Assembly (NCBI GenBank): GCA_038322235.1
Contig: JBBQFQ010000008.1
Location: 61,794 to 125,793 of the forward strand
From: SZAS-18 sp038322235
Lineage (GTDB): Bacteria > Verrucomicrobiota > Verrucomicrobiia > Chthoniobacterales > SZAS-18
Length of the DNA stretch: 64,000 nucleotides
Direction of reading: 5' to 3'
Of the stretch, positions 24,252-33,029 are shown in pieces. The translations under genes were made by a program, and so were the position numbers. A model generated the notes under the pieces. The model had not been told where the DNA came from, did not search any database, and saw nothing but the letters and a program-made list of their open reading frames with translations. How positions within the stretch are numbered: position 1 is the stretch's first letter; the number at the start of each line of letters is the position of its first letter.

Positions 24252-24603
24252 GCGGGGACGAAGGGATGGCGCACCAGATTGCGGCATTCCCCTCGCCAAA
24301 TTGGACGGGCGGTTTTTGAGCTCCCATCCTTCGCCTGCGCTCAGCGAAGGAACTGGGCAGAGCGATCGCCCTCCCGAAGCTCCTGAACAAACGTCGAATC
24401 CGTCCCACTCGTCAGCACCGCGAGGAAGTCTTCCGCCCGAGTCAGCCCGACGTGAAGTTCGAGTCGGTCGTCGAGATCCGCTACGTAGAGGCGCCGTTCC
24501 TGTCGCTGCAGCATCCTCGAATTGAGGAGCGCCCTGCAAGACTCGCTTCTGGAACCCTCTTCCGGGGGCTCGACACGGTGTTCGTGTCCGCATATCGGAG
24601 GGA
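24252..24603. other. Intergenic region with one small ORF
   Basis: 352 bp between two plus-strand genes. The only protein-like content is the 57-codon minus-strand ORF at 24341-24514. No terminator or repeat was recognised. Confidence 0.5.
24341..24514 (-). CDS. Possible small protein or gene remnant (57 aa)
   Basis: ATG at 24514 starts a 57-residue reading frame, MLQRQERRLYVADLDDRLEL then HVGLTRAEDFLAVLTSGTDS, ending EGDRSAQFLR and TGA. Its amphipathic, charge-balanced composition looks protein-like, unlike neighbouring shadows. GAGG directly precedes the ATG, too close for ideal spacing, and the frame stays open upstream, so it may be the 3' remnant of a longer gene. No family recognised. 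Confidence 0.35.
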   Translation of the reverse strand: MLQRQERRLYVADLDDRLELHVGLTRAEDFLAVLTSGTDSTFVQELREGDRSAQFLR

Positions 24604-26370
24604 ATGAAGTTGCTCTTACGCGCGACTCGCTGCCTGCGGCTTGGATTTGGGTTGGCGGCGTCAGTCATCGCCGTCGGACATCTCTGCTCTTTCGAGGTGA
24701 AGGCGACAGAGCCTCGCGCGCTGAGCGCGGAGGAAAAGCAGGCGGCGAGGGACGGGGTCCGCCGCTACGCGCTCCAGGCTTTGGAAGATCTGGGCTTGAG
24801 CAAAGACGCGGATGGCGAAAATAACTTCCAAATGCGCCTCCATCTCGCGGGCCTCCTGCTCCGCGCAGGCGACAGCGAGGGAGGTCATGCCTTGTTCGAC
24901 GAAATCTCGCGGGAGGTTGGAGATTTGCGGGACGAAGGGTCCAAGCTCATCGCCGTCGCGGTGGCGCGCGGTCGCGCTCGAGATGAGGAAGGCGCGGCGC
25001 GCGATTTTCGAAAGGCTCGACCGAAGGTGGAACGTCCACCCAAGCCGCCCGGTCCCGAGGATTCACTCGACGCCGTAAATCGAAATTTTCGCATCAAGGC
25101 TTTCGCCCAAACGCAGGCGAATGCGAACGATCTCGCGGGCGCGATCGAAACCCTGGTGACAATCGATGATGAACGCTCCCGGGGAGAAGTCCGACGAGAG
25201 ATTGCCCGCGCCCAGGCGCAGGCGGGTGACTTTGCCGCAGCGTCCCGAACGGCGGGGCAGATCGACGGGACGAACGACCGCGATGGAGCCCTTGCGGGGA
25301 TTGCGCTCTGGCAGGCCCGCCGAGGGGCGGGCACGTCGGCGATCGAGACGGCGAGAAGTGTGCAGGCGGCGTCAAAAAGGGCGAATGCGCTGGCCGAGGT
25401 CGCGAGAGTGCTGGCGAAGAGGGGAGACGAGGCGGCAGCCGCCGCGTGGCGCGAAGCGCGGAACGTCAGCCTCGAAGTGCCCGAAGGTGGCGAGAGAAAC
25501 TCAGTCCTTTTCGACCTCGCGATGGCTCAGCTCCGGGCCGGTGACCTGCCCGCCGCAAAGAGTACTGCGCTTTCGCTGCGAGGCGCGACGGTATCCGAGA
25601 GCCTCGCATTTTACGTGGCTGTTTTCGAATCCGAAACGGGGAATCCCGGCGCTGCGTCGATCACGCTCGCGCAGGTGGCCGATCCTGAACTCAAGGTTGT
25701 CGGGCATTGCGAGATTGCGGGCGCCTATGCGAAGACGGGCGATCTGACCCGGGCGCGCAACTTCACGGAACGGGCAAAGGGCTTTGCTTCGAATGCGAGC
25801 GACGCGGCCACCCGAGCGGAATGTCTCCGCGCGGTCGCGGTGGCGCAAGCGCAGGCCGGAGACGTGCGGGCGGCAAAGGAAACCGTCGCGCTGATCGAGT
25901 CCTCTTCCAAACAAGGCTCTGCGCTTCGTTCCATCGCTTCTGCTCAGATCGATTCTGGAGACGTGGCTGGCGCGCTCGCGACGGCAGAGAGCCTCCGATC
26001 CCTGTTCTATCGGAATAACGCGCTGCTCATCATCACCGGTGTCCTCGCGGAGCGCGGAGACGCGCAGGGCGCCAAGGCCGCCGCGACCCGCATCCGAGGA
26101 CCGAAGAAAGGCAATCCAGAAATCGGACAGGAGGCCAGCCGGCAAGCTCTCCGGCTTCGCGTAACTGGAGATGCCCGATCGCGCGGTTTTGTCGCAGCCG
26201 AGGAGTGGATCAGCAAACTGAAAGATCCCATCGACCGTTCGCTCGCGTATGCGGAATTGGCCAACCTTGCCGCGACCCTGAGCGCAGAAACGGCCGATCC
26301 AGCGGCCGACCTCGACGATGTGCCGCATTGCGGAATTCCGACCTTCGTCTCCCCAGAGGACGACGACTGA
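24604..26370 (+). CDS. Exported TPR-like alpha-solenoid protein
   Basis: A 588-residue protein with a signal peptide (hydrophobic residues ~9-28), followed by more than ten degenerate ~34-residue helical repeats. Recurrent motifs are ARAQAQAGDFAAA, AVAQAQAGDVRAAKE, ASAQIDSGDVAGALATAE and AGAYAKTGDLTRARNFTER, the A-x-x-x-x-x-G-D-x-x-x-A pattern of TPR-like solenoids. It probably acts as a periplasmic protein-protein interaction scaffold; no enzymatic domain is visible. An acidic tail (TFVSPEDDD) ends it. GGAGGG at 24597-24602 directly before the ATG is a possible ribosome-binding site, though close. Confidence 0.75.
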   Translation: MKLLLRATRCLRLGFGLAASVIAVGHLCSFEVKATEPRALSAEEKQAARDGVRRYALQALEDLGLSKDADGENNFQMRLHLAGLLLRAGDSEGGHALFDEISREVGDLRDEGSKLIAVAVARGRARDEEGAARDFRKARPKVERPPKPPGPEDSLDAVNRNFRIKAFAQTQANANDLAGAIETLVTIDDERSRGEVRREIARAQAQAGDFAAASRTAGQIDGTNDRDGALAGIALWQARRGAGTSAIETARSVQAASKRANALAEVARVLAKRGDEAAAAAWREARNVSLEVPEGGERNSVLFDLAMAQLRAGDLPAAKSTALSLRGATVSESLAFYVAVFESETGNPGAASITLAQVADPELKVVGHCEIAGAYAKTGDLTRARNFTERAKGFASNASDAATRAECLRAVAVAQAQAGDVRAAKETVALIESSSKQGSALRSIASAQIDSGDVAGALATAESLRSLFYRNNALLIITGVLAERGDAQGAKAAATRIRGPKKGNPEIGQEASRQALRLRVTGDARSRGFVAAEEWISKLKDPIDRSLAYAELANLAATLSAETADPAADLDDVPHCGIPTFVSPEDDD

Positions 26371-26561
26371 TTCGAGTGATCCCGCGGGTGAGCCGGATCG
26401 GACCGAATGAGGCGCTGAACGGTGGTTTGATCGGCGGCATTCCCGTGGCGTCATCAGGTCGAGCAGCGAGCGTCGTCCGATCCGAAAATGGAGTTCCATT
26501 TGGAACCGCGGCCGGCTTTCTCCGCGTCGCGCTCGACCCAATCAGGCAGGCTCGTGGCAGA

Positions 26562-27098
26562 TCAGGTGACCGGCTCGGGTTTCTTGCTGGGCGCGGGCCG
26601 TTTCGGGCGCTTCTGCGGTTCCCCGGGTGCGCCGATTTCGGGCAGCAACAGGCTGTGCCGAGCCCGAATCTTCGCGTTGAGCCGATCGCGCCCGCCATCA
26701 ATGGAGAAAGTGACCGGAACGATCAGCACGTATTTCATCGGCTCATCGCCCAAGGTGCGCGGCATGGCCCGCCAATTTCTCCGGGCGAACTTCGCGGCGT
26801 GATCGGCCAGTGGGCGGTCGCCGGCGACCTCAACGATCTCGACATGGTCGATCGTGCCCTCGGTCCCGACAAACAAGCGCAGGGCGACGGACGCTTGAAG
26901 GCGAGCCTTTCGGAGTGCGATCGGGTAGTTCGGTTTCGGGAATCGGTCGCCTTCCCGCGTCGCCAACCACGGCAGTTGGAAATACTCCTCCCGCCTGAAA
27001 GCCCCGTCGTCGGCGCGAAGCGCGCCCGCCGAGACAACGAGGAATGCAGCTCCGCTCAGGAGGAGCAGGCGCCATCGAGAACGCAGCAGAGGAAACAC
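26562..27098 (-). CDS. Exported TonB-C-terminal-like protein
   Basis: A 178-residue protein with a signal peptide (hydrophobic residues ~10-28). Residues ~50-140 read as a TonB C-terminal-like domain: YPIALRKARLQASVALRLFV, TEGTIDHVEIVEVAGDRPLA, KFARRNWRAMPRTLGDEPMK then VLIVPVTFSI. The N-terminal part lacks the Pro-rich periplasm-spanning segment and the QPxYP box is changed to PKPNYP, so it is not a classical TonB; such stand-alone domains are common in these bacteria. A Lys/Pro-rich tail follows. It begins 11 bp after the stop of the upstream exported protein gene (27110-27601) and is probably in the same operon. Confidence 0.75.
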   Translation of the reverse strand: MFPLLRSRWRLLLLSGAAFLVVSAGALRADDGAFRREEYFQLPWLATREGDRFPKPNYPIALRKARLQASVALRLFVGTEGTIDHVEIVEVAGDRPLADHAAKFARRNWRAMPRTLGDEPMKYVLIVPVTFSIDGGRDRLNAKIRARHSLLLPEIGAPGEPQKRPKRPAPSKKPEPVT

Positions 27099-27109
27099 GG
27101 CGGGTTTTG

Positions 27110-27601
27110 TTAAGAGCCCCGAGTGTCGCGGAGGAGTTTCGCCTCAGCCGCGGCCTCCATGATCAGGTCGGGATCGATGCACTGGAATGTCGCGACGCCC
27201 CATTGCTCATTGAACGTCAGGGTGATCAGCCTCTTCCCTTCGTTCGCGATCCACGTGAAGGTTTTATATCCATTTGCGTCGATCGTCGCGCCACCTCCGC
27301 TCAAGCCCAGCTCATGAGCGACCGCGAGAAGGTCTTTCCTCGTCGCTCCGCGCGCCACTGCGGAGATGCCAAAAATTCGTCGGGACGATGGGGTCGCAAT
27401 GCACTTGAAACTTCGAAAGACGGAGTTCCGCCCCGTCGCCTCCGAGGAAAACGTCAGAAAGCCATTCGCCTCTTTTGAAACCGACTCGGTGTCCGGAGCG
27501 ACGGCTCCAAGAATCAGCCCGAAGGCTCCCCGGACTTCGCCGCCGGAAGCGGTGATCGCGAGACCGAACACGGCGATCACCGGAACAAGGAACCGACGCA
27601 T
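27110..27601 (-). CDS. Exported hypothetical protein
   Basis: A 163-residue protein with a signal peptide (MRRFLVPVIAVFGLAITASG). The mature part (FGLILGAVAPD...GFLTFSSEATGRNSVFRSF...RRIFGISAVARGATRKD...LAVAHELGL...GYKTFTWIANEGKRLITLTF) has an alternating beta-alpha look but no recognised domain. The start at 27601 is chosen for the signal peptide. It lies just upstream of the TonB-C-like gene on the same strand (11-bp gap) and divergent from the acyl-carrier-like gene at 27783. Confidence 0.65.
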   Translation of the reverse strand: MRRFLVPVIAVFGLAITASGGEVRGAFGLILGAVAPDTESVSKEANGFLTFSSEATGRNSVFRSFKCIATPSSRRIFGISAVARGATRKDLLAVAHELGLSGGGATIDANGYKTFTWIANEGKRLITLTFNEQWGVATFQCIDPDLIMEAAAEAKLLRDTRGS

Positions 27602-27782
27602 CACCCGGCAGCTAACGAATGGCACCACGGCTCGCAACCGAAATCGGGCCGTGCGAGCTGTCATCACGCGGGCGGAAACCCGATTCCGCACGAGCGACTG
27701 CGACGCCCAAACCTCCCTGCACGGGCGCGGAGTGACACGCGATCCGCTTGTCTTCCCGCCCCCGAGTCGTCATTCTTCGGTC

Positions 27783-28511
27783 ATGGGCTTGGACATGGTC
27801 GAACTGGTCATGGCGGTGGAAGAGCGCTTTGGCATTTCGATTCGCGCGGAAGACGCCGAGAAAGTGACCACGGTGCGGAGGCTCATCGGGCTGGTGACGG
27901 AGCGAGTCGGCGCTGGACCGAGCCTCACCACGTGCAAGACACAGGTCGCATTCTACCGCGCCAGACGCGTGCTCTGCGATGTTCTCGAATTGCCCCGCGC
28001 ACGGATTCGCCCCGAGGTCCGTCTCGACGCCCTCGTCGCGCGAGGGGATATGGAACGCGCCTGGCCGCTGATCACGGAACATCTCGGCGTGGGCAGGTTG
28101 GATGCGTACCAGCTCTGCCGACCAAGCTGGATGGTGGTCGGAGAGCGCTGCGGGGCCACGGCGCTGCTCGGAATCTGGCCCTTTCTCGGTACCGCCGGAT
28201 TGCTGCTTGTCATCGTCGGACTCTCGCTTGGATATCTCTTCCACCTGATAACTCGGTACCGGACCGAGCTTCCGCCCGCCGCCAGGTCGATGCGCGCATT
28301 CGCGGAGGCACTCGCGCTCGATTCCGGCACCCAGACCGGGTCGATGCGCGCATTCGCGGAGGCACTCCCACTCGATTCCGGCACCCAGACCGCTTGGACA
28401 CCGGAATCCGTGCGTCTGACGATCCGGCACCTGGTCGAAGAAACGCTCGGGATTTTGCCGAATTCCTATTCAGACGACGCGGATTTCGCGCGCGACCTCG
28501 GCGCTGATTGA
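27783..28511 (+). CDS. Acyl-carrier-protein-like membrane protein with permuted halves
   Basis: A 242-residue protein. Its first ~42 residues (MGLDMVELVMAVEERFGISI then RAEDAEKVTTVRRLIGLVTE) match the second half of an acyl carrier protein, starting right at the LDxVELVMxxEE segment that normally follows the phosphopantetheine Ser. Its last ~35 residues (PESVRLTIRHLVEETLGILP then NSYSDDADFARDLGAD) match the first half and stop exactly where that Ser-Leu-Asp would follow. The modified Ser is therefore absent (Gly2 at its place). A middle domain (~50-118), one membrane helix (~125-155) and an 18-residue tandem duplication (SMRAFAEALALDSGTQTG, residues 169-204) separate the halves. No prosthetic group is expected; a scaffolding role is guesswork. 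Confidence 0.7.
   Translation: MGLDMVELVMAVEERFGISIRAEDAEKVTTVRRLIGLVTERVGAGPSLTTCKTQVAFYRARRVLCDVLELPRARIRPEVRLDALVARGDMERAWPLITEHLGVGRLDAYQLCRPSWMVVGERCGATALLGIWPFLGTAGLLLVIVGLSLGYLFHLITRYRTELPPAARSMRAFAEALALDSGTQTGSMRAFAEALPLDSGTQTAWTPESVRLTIRHLVEETLGILPNSYSDDADFARDLGAD
28287..28394 (+). repeat. 54-bp tandem duplication inside the acyl-carrier-like gene
   Basis: 28287-28340 and 28341-28394 are two adjacent, in-frame 54-bp copies differing at only a few positions. They encode an 18-residue repeat between the membrane helix and the C-terminal carrier-like half. Confidence 0.9.
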
Positions 28512-28681
28512 TCGGCGCAAGGACCCAACGCGCGGCACACCGCGAGATCCGCTTTCGCGGGGTGCGCATTTCGTCCAAACGACGCCGTTACCAACGTCGC
28601 TGTCGTGGGATTTGGGACCATTTGATGCGCAGGCTCGGTCGGCCGACCGGAGGAGTGATAGGGGATCAGCAACCCTCTGTT

Positions 28682-29116
28682 CTATCGGGAGCCCGACCTC
28701 GGCCGATCTTCGTGATAGAGCAGAAACTCCGAGATTGCGTGATGACCGTTCCGTCGGGCGTACCCTTCCGCGCGAATTGCGGTGACGCCCGCGTAAATAT
28801 CCGGATTTGCCCCGTGCGCGATGAGGAGCCTGACGAGATCGAAGTATCCCTGCGTTGCGGCCACGCTGAGCGGCGTATCGGCCGTGTCGTAGGACCCGTT
28901 CACATCGGGGTCGGCGTCAGATTCGAGGAGCTGGCGGGCGATTTCGTACTCGTCGTGGAGGCACGCCCAAGTCAGCGCGGTCCAGCCTTGATGGTCGCGG
29001 GCGTTTACATCGTCACCGTCAAGGATGCGCTCGAAGAGCTCACACAGGTTGCCGTCGCACGCCGCCCGCATCAGCGGAGTGCGGTCCTTCGGCGGATCTG
29101 GGCGGCACCTGGGCAT
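28682..29116 (-). CDS. Ankyrin-repeat protein
   Basis: A 144-residue protein composed of about three to four ankyrin repeats: RTPLMRAACDGNLCELFERI, GWTALTWACLHDEYEIARQL, DTPLSVAATQGYFDLVRLLI and a final degenerate one (GVTAIRAEGYARRNGHHAIS). The canonical TPLxxAxxxGxxxxVxxLL pattern is clear. Ankyrin repeats mediate protein-protein contacts; the partner is unknown. The start at 29116 avoids an upstream extension that reads into a dispersed repeat. No signal peptide, so probably cytoplasmic. Confidence 0.85.
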   Translation of the reverse strand: MPRCRPDPPKDRTPLMRAACDGNLCELFERILDGDDVNARDHQGWTALTWACLHDEYEIARQLLESDADPDVNGSYDTADTPLSVAATQGYFDLVRLLIAHGANPDIYAGVTAIRAEGYARRNGHHAISEFLLYHEDRPRSGSR

Positions 29117-29238
29117 GGTATGAATGGCGTGCGGGAATGCGCTCGCCGACGGGGGAACGTCTGTCGCCGTCTCTCTGGCCCTCAAGTGGGGATTTTGGAA
29201 GGCTCGCATGATGCGCTGCTGCGCGAACCCAGAGTTCA

Positions 29239-29330
29239 GCGCATCCCGCAGGGATGACAGCAAATAGCCAGGGAGCGCAGCTCCCTGGAAAGCGAAATCA
29301 ATCTCGTTCCATGCCGGAGGGATGGCAGCG
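29239..29330. repeat. Dispersed-repeat-like palindromic segment
   Basis: Contains two related motifs, CCCGCAGGGATGACAG (29245-29260) and CCGGAGGGATGGCAG (29314-29328), flanking a palindrome CCAGGGAGC-GCA-GCTCCCTGG (29268-29288). The vocabulary resembles short intergenic repeats found in many copies in Verrucomicrobia and Planctomycetes genomes (recollection). It lies between two minus-strand genes. Confidence 0.5.
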
Positions 29331-29351
29331 CGTCACGCGAAGGCGAACGGG

Positions 29352-32066
29352 CTACATGCGAGTCACGCGCAACCGCAGGGTCCGCTCGTTGCCGGGCTGA
29401 ATGGGAATGGAGTCGTGCACCTGGAGCAGCGTGGATGTGTTTTGATCGATCACGAGCCCGGCCGCGCTCCAGTTTCCCGCCGGGCTCAGATCGGAAGTTC
29501 CCTCCACCACCAGGACGATCCCAGAGGTCGCCGGGTTGCGGCTCACGGTCATCCGCAGGACGCCTGTCGTGCTGTCGACAGCAAAGGCCGCTCCCGGCGG
29601 ATAGGGCAGGAGCGGGTTCAGCCCGACGGCAAACTTGAGCAGGTTGCTGTAGCCGTCGCCGGTGGGGTTAGCGTCATCTGCCGCGCTCCCACTGTTTGTG
29701 GCCCCGCCGCCGAAATACGCGGCGCGCCACTGGTCGATCGTCTGCACCGGTGCTGCCGCCGCATTCCCAAGAAACGTCGTCGCATAGAAACCGCCGCCCG
29801 GCTGCGACGAGACCACGTCGAGCAGGATGTCCACGTCGAGATCTCCGGTCACTCCGCTGGTGATGTCACCAAAATCCAGGACGTGGTCCGTGAAATACGC
29901 CCGCGCGGCACTGCTCCCAAGCAGCGTGACATCGTGGACGGTCGCTCCTTCGCGGAGCACGCGCAGGCGGACAGAGTCGGGTCCCGCTCCAGAAATGATC
30001 GGATTTACGAGAGCGAGCTGGAGATTCTTGCTATCGTTCGTCGCGATGCGGGAAAGGTCGATGGCGACGGTGAATTTGATGCTGCCCGCGACGGAAGCGG
30101 TGGCACCGACGGGGCATTTCGCACCGCCCGAGCTTACCAGAATGAGTTGGGCGGAATTCGTGGGGTCGAAGCGCGCCGCGCTCGTGGCATTCCCGCTCAG
30201 GGCGGCATTCACAGCGGCGGCGGTGGGAGCGGCATTCGCAGCGGCGAGGGCCTCGGGGAGCGCCTGGGGATCGAGGGCAAAAGTCCCCGCGGCCATTTCC
30301 GCGCGGCAAGATGCCAAGGCTCCGTTCAGCGGGACGGTCGCGGCCGTGGTCCGCAGGGAAATCAGCGAACCGATCACGCCGCGAAAGCGGGACGTCGAGG
30401 CATTCGCGCTGAGGGTGCCTCCGGCCGCGTGACCGCTCGACGTCGCTTGGGCGAGGGCGACGACGAAGGAACTCTGCCCCGCGTCGGCCCGCGCCAAAAT
30501 ATTCGCGCTACCGCCGGTCGTTCCGCTGGCGGTAGCCGTCGCGGCACCCCCGGAACTCGAGGATGTCTGCAGGAGAAGCAGGCCAGCGCCCCCCTTTGCA
30601 GTCGCAGTGACGTCGAGCGAGGCGTTTCCGCCGACTGTTCCGCTCGCGCTTGCAGTGGCGGTGCCGGAGACAAAATTTCCGGTCAGTGCGGGGTTTGTCG
30701 CGACGGCGCCTCCCGTGGCGGTGGCCTGAGACAGGGTGCTGCCGTCGCCAGTCGTCGCCGCGCTCGCAGTCGCCGTCGCCGCCCCGCCCGCGCCCTGGGG
30801 TCCTTGGAAGAGACCGCTGCCTGCGGCCCCGATGGCCGTCGCCGTCGCGCTCGATCCCTGGCCGGCCATCGAAGTACCTCCGTTCGCCGCCGCGTTGGCC
30901 GAGCCGGCTCCGCCCGCACTCCCGGTCCCGACATTGGAGGCGCCACCGGTTCCGCTGGCCGTGGCCAGTGCCCTTCCGCCATCGTTCCGCGCGCGTGAGG
31001 TGGCGGTTCCGCTGCCGGCATCGACGCCATAGACGCCAGACCCGAAAGCATTGAACGTGCCCTTTCCTCCGGTCCCGCTGCAGCGCACATCAAGCACCTG
31101 AAGCCCTGAAGCGACCGTCCGATCGACAATGCTGCTGGCGTTACCCGCCACACCTGGACCGGACCGCGAGCTCGATCCGGCGTCACCCGCGGTGGCAGTT
31201 TGGATGAGCGTAAGCGTGTCGGCGGCATTCCCGTCGACGACGTTGTTCAGGTTCACGCTCCGGCCATCTCCCGCCCTCGCGTTGCTGAAACCGTAGAGGA
31301 GGTACAAGGCACCGCCGTTTCCCCCGCGGGCGTCGGCCATCACGGTCGCGCTTCCCAGCGAGCTTCCGAAGACGGGGCCGAACGTGATGGTTCCCGGCTG
31401 GCCGCCGTTCGCGGACGTGCCGCGCGTCTCACCGCCATTTCCGCTCAGCGCTTGGGCGGTCACGGTGGTGAGTCCGGTGGTTTGGAGCATGCTCGACGCG
31501 CTGACGCTGACGTTCCCGCCGGGCCCACCGGTGGAATTTTCGCCGCTGCTGCCTGCTCCGCCGGTCCCGCTGGCGCTCGCGTTCAAGGCGGACGCGCTCG
31601 CGCTACTCGCCGCCGCTGAGGCATTGCCATCTCCGCCGGCCGCAGCAGACAGGGGCGGTCCCGCGTTGGAGACAAAAATGCAATTACCCCCCGTGGCCGT
31701 CGCGTTCGCGATCCCGGTTCCGGTGGCCTCAAAGGCGGTGTATGCTGTCGCGCTCGCCGCTCCGCCCGCGCCGGGTGGGCCACCACTCTTGCCGCCCGTC
31801 GCCGTCGCCGTATTTGCCGGGTCTGCGCTGCTCGCCAGCGCGGTAGCGTTCCCGCCCGATTGTCCGGCGCTGCCGTCTGCGCCGGTTTGCGTGTCGGTGA
31901 CGGCGCGGAGCGAACCCGGGAGCGAACAGACCAGGGCAAGAAGGATGAAGATCGAAGCGGACCGTTTACTGCGCTTGCCTTCTCCCGCCGTGGAGCGCGG
32001 AGGCAGCGCACCCTGCCGGGCGTGCAGGAGCGCGGCGGGCATTGCGTCGGATCGAAGTGTCGACAT
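29352..32066 (-). CDS. Large Gly/Ala/Ser/Thr-rich exported protein
   Basis: A 904-residue protein whose hydrophobic export signal (SASIFILLALVCSLPGSLRA) lies at residues ~36-55, after a basic start. Residues ~60-560 are low-complexity and consist of alternating GGxG loops and (A/S/T)-rich beta-type runs, such as GGAGSANAAANGGTSMAGQG and TATASGTVGGNASLDVTATA, suggestive of a filamentous or beta-helical surface protein. The C-terminal ~300 residues are more complex, with ATNDSKNLQLALVNPIISGA, DDANPTGDGYSNLLKFAVGL and PLLPYPPG, an element typical of exported Verrucomicrobia proteins. There is no clear autotransporter barrel. An alternative start is 32042. Confidence 0.75.
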   Translation of the reverse strand: MSTLRSDAMPAALLHARQGALPPRSTAGEGKRSKRSASIFILLALVCSLPGSLRAVTDTQTGADGSAGQSGGNATALASSADPANTATATGGKSGGPPGAGGAASATAYTAFEATGTGIANATATGGNCIFVSNAGPPLSAAAGGDGNASAAASSASASALNASASGTGGAGSSGENSTGGPGGNVSVSASSMLQTTGLTTVTAQALSGNGGETRGTSANGGQPGTITFGPVFGSSLGSATVMADARGGNGGALYLLYGFSNARAGDGRSVNLNNVVDGNAADTLTLIQTATAGDAGSSSRSGPGVAGNASSIVDRTVASGLQVLDVRCSGTGGKGTFNAFGSGVYGVDAGSGTATSRARNDGGRALATASGTGGASNVGTGSAGGAGSANAAANGGTSMAGQGSSATATAIGAAGSGLFQGPQGAGGAATATASAATTGDGSTLSQATATGGAVATNPALTGNFVSGTATASASGTVGGNASLDVTATAKGGAGLLLLQTSSSSGGAATATASGTTGGSANILARADAGQSSFVVALAQATSSGHAAGGTLSANASTSRFRGVIGSLISLRTTAATVPLNGALASCRAEMAAGTFALDPQALPEALAAANAAPTAAAVNAALSGNATSAARFDPTNSAQLILVSSGGAKCPVGATASVAGSIKFTVAIDLSRIATNDSKNLQLALVNPIISGAGPDSVRLRVLREGATVHDVTLLGSSAARAYFTDHVLDFGDITSGVTGDLDVDILLDVVSSQPGGGFYATTFLGNAAAAPVQTIDQWRAAYFGGGATNSGSAADDANPTGDGYSNLLKFAVGLNPLLPYPPGAAFAVDSTTGVLRMTVSRNPATSGIVLVVEGTSDLSPAGNWSAAGLVIDQNTSTLLQVHDSIPIQPGNERTLRLRVTRM

Positions 32067-32324
32067 GGGGATTGGCAGGCTGGGGTAGCGTGGCGGGCAG
32101 AACGCGGAACCCTCCTGGTGACCTCAGCGTTCCGCGGGGAAAGGTCTGCCGGTATCGCTGGACAAGAAAGGGCGTGTTTCCGGCGAGTGGGTGCGCCCGT
32201 TTGGATGAGACGTTAGGGGGTGGGTCGGCTTGGGGAAGTTGAGTTCTTGGCCCGGGAGGTCCCCACGCATTCCCATCGACGCCGCAGCCCGCCGGCTTCA
32301 TGTTCCCGCTTCGAACGGCGACGC

Positions 32325-33029
32325 ATGGAATTTCACACGACCCGCTGGTCCCTGATCTTCGATGCGGCGGACTCTCAGGCACCGGGTTCCTCTGCCTCGA
32401 TGGCGACGCTGCTCCAGGCGTACTGGCGGCCGCTCTACGTGCTGGCGCGGGTGCGCGGACTCGCGCATCACGATGCGGAGGATGCGGTGCAGGGTTTTCT
32501 CCTCTCGCTCCTCGAACAGGGGGTGCTGAAGCGGCTCGATCCGGCGCGCGGCCGGTTTCGGAGCTTCCTCGGCGCCGCCATGCAGAACTTCCTCGCGAAC
32601 CGGTGGGTGGCGCAGAGAGCGATGAAGCGCGGCGGCGGGTTCGAGTTTGTGCCGCTGAGTGACGCCGAGGCGGGTGAGATCGAGCTCCAGTTGCGGGCGC
32701 CGGCGGCCGATCCGGCGCTGGCCTTCGATCGCGAATGGGCCGGACTGCTGCTCGATCGCGCGAGTGAGCGGGTGCGCTGCGCGTATGCGGAGGCCGGTCA
32801 CGCGGAGCGGTTCCGCGCCCTGCGGCCGTTTCTCTCGCACGAGCAGCCGGACGCGAGCTACGAATGCACCGCCAATGCGCTGGGCGTCACCGCGGCGAAC
32901 GCGCGCGTGCTGGTGCATCGGCTGCGCGCCGCCTTCCGTCAGGCCCTGCGGGAGGAAGTGGCGGCCACGGTGACTGCGCCCCATGAAGTCGAGGAGGAGC
33001 TGCAGCATCTGCGGCGGGCGCTGGCATGA
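32325..33029 (+). CDS. ECF-type RNA polymerase sigma factor
   Basis: A 234-residue sigma-70-family protein. Region 2 is YWRPLYVLARVRGLAHHDAE with DAVQGFLLSLL; region 4 is YECTANALGVTAANARVLVH with RLRAAFRQALREE. The inter-region spacer carries a long insertion typical of sigma factors paired with Ser/Thr kinases in Planctomycetes and Verrucomicrobia. Its stop codon overlaps the start of the kinase-WD40 gene (ATGA at 33026-33029), implying translational coupling and control of the sigma factor by that kinase instead of by a membrane anti-sigma protein (inference). ATG at 32325 fits the family N-terminus MEFHTTRWSLI. Confidence 0.9.
   Translation: MEFHTTRWSLIFDAADSQAPGSSASMATLLQAYWRPLYVLARVRGLAHHDAEDAVQGFLLSLLEQGVLKRLDPARGRFRSFLGAAMQNFLANRWVAQRAMKRGGGFEFVPLSDAEAGEIELQLRAPAADPALAFDREWAGLLLDRASERVRCAYAEAGHAERFRALRPFLSHEQPDASYECTANALGVTAANARVLVHRLRAAFRQALREEVAATVTAPHEVEEELQHLRRALA

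Noticed and set aside
22047..24668. 873-codon open frame on the minus strand opposite the large exported protein
   Set aside because: Its composition (Arg/Gly/His-rich, no hydrophobic pattern) is that of a GC-rich antisense shadow, and the plus-strand frame has a signal peptide and protein-like pattern.
27366..27782. Longer N-terminus for the acyl-carrier-like protein
   Set aside because: It would be antisense to the exported protein gene at 27110-27601 and has Arg/Thr-rich shadow composition; the carrier-like sequence starts at the ATG at 27783.
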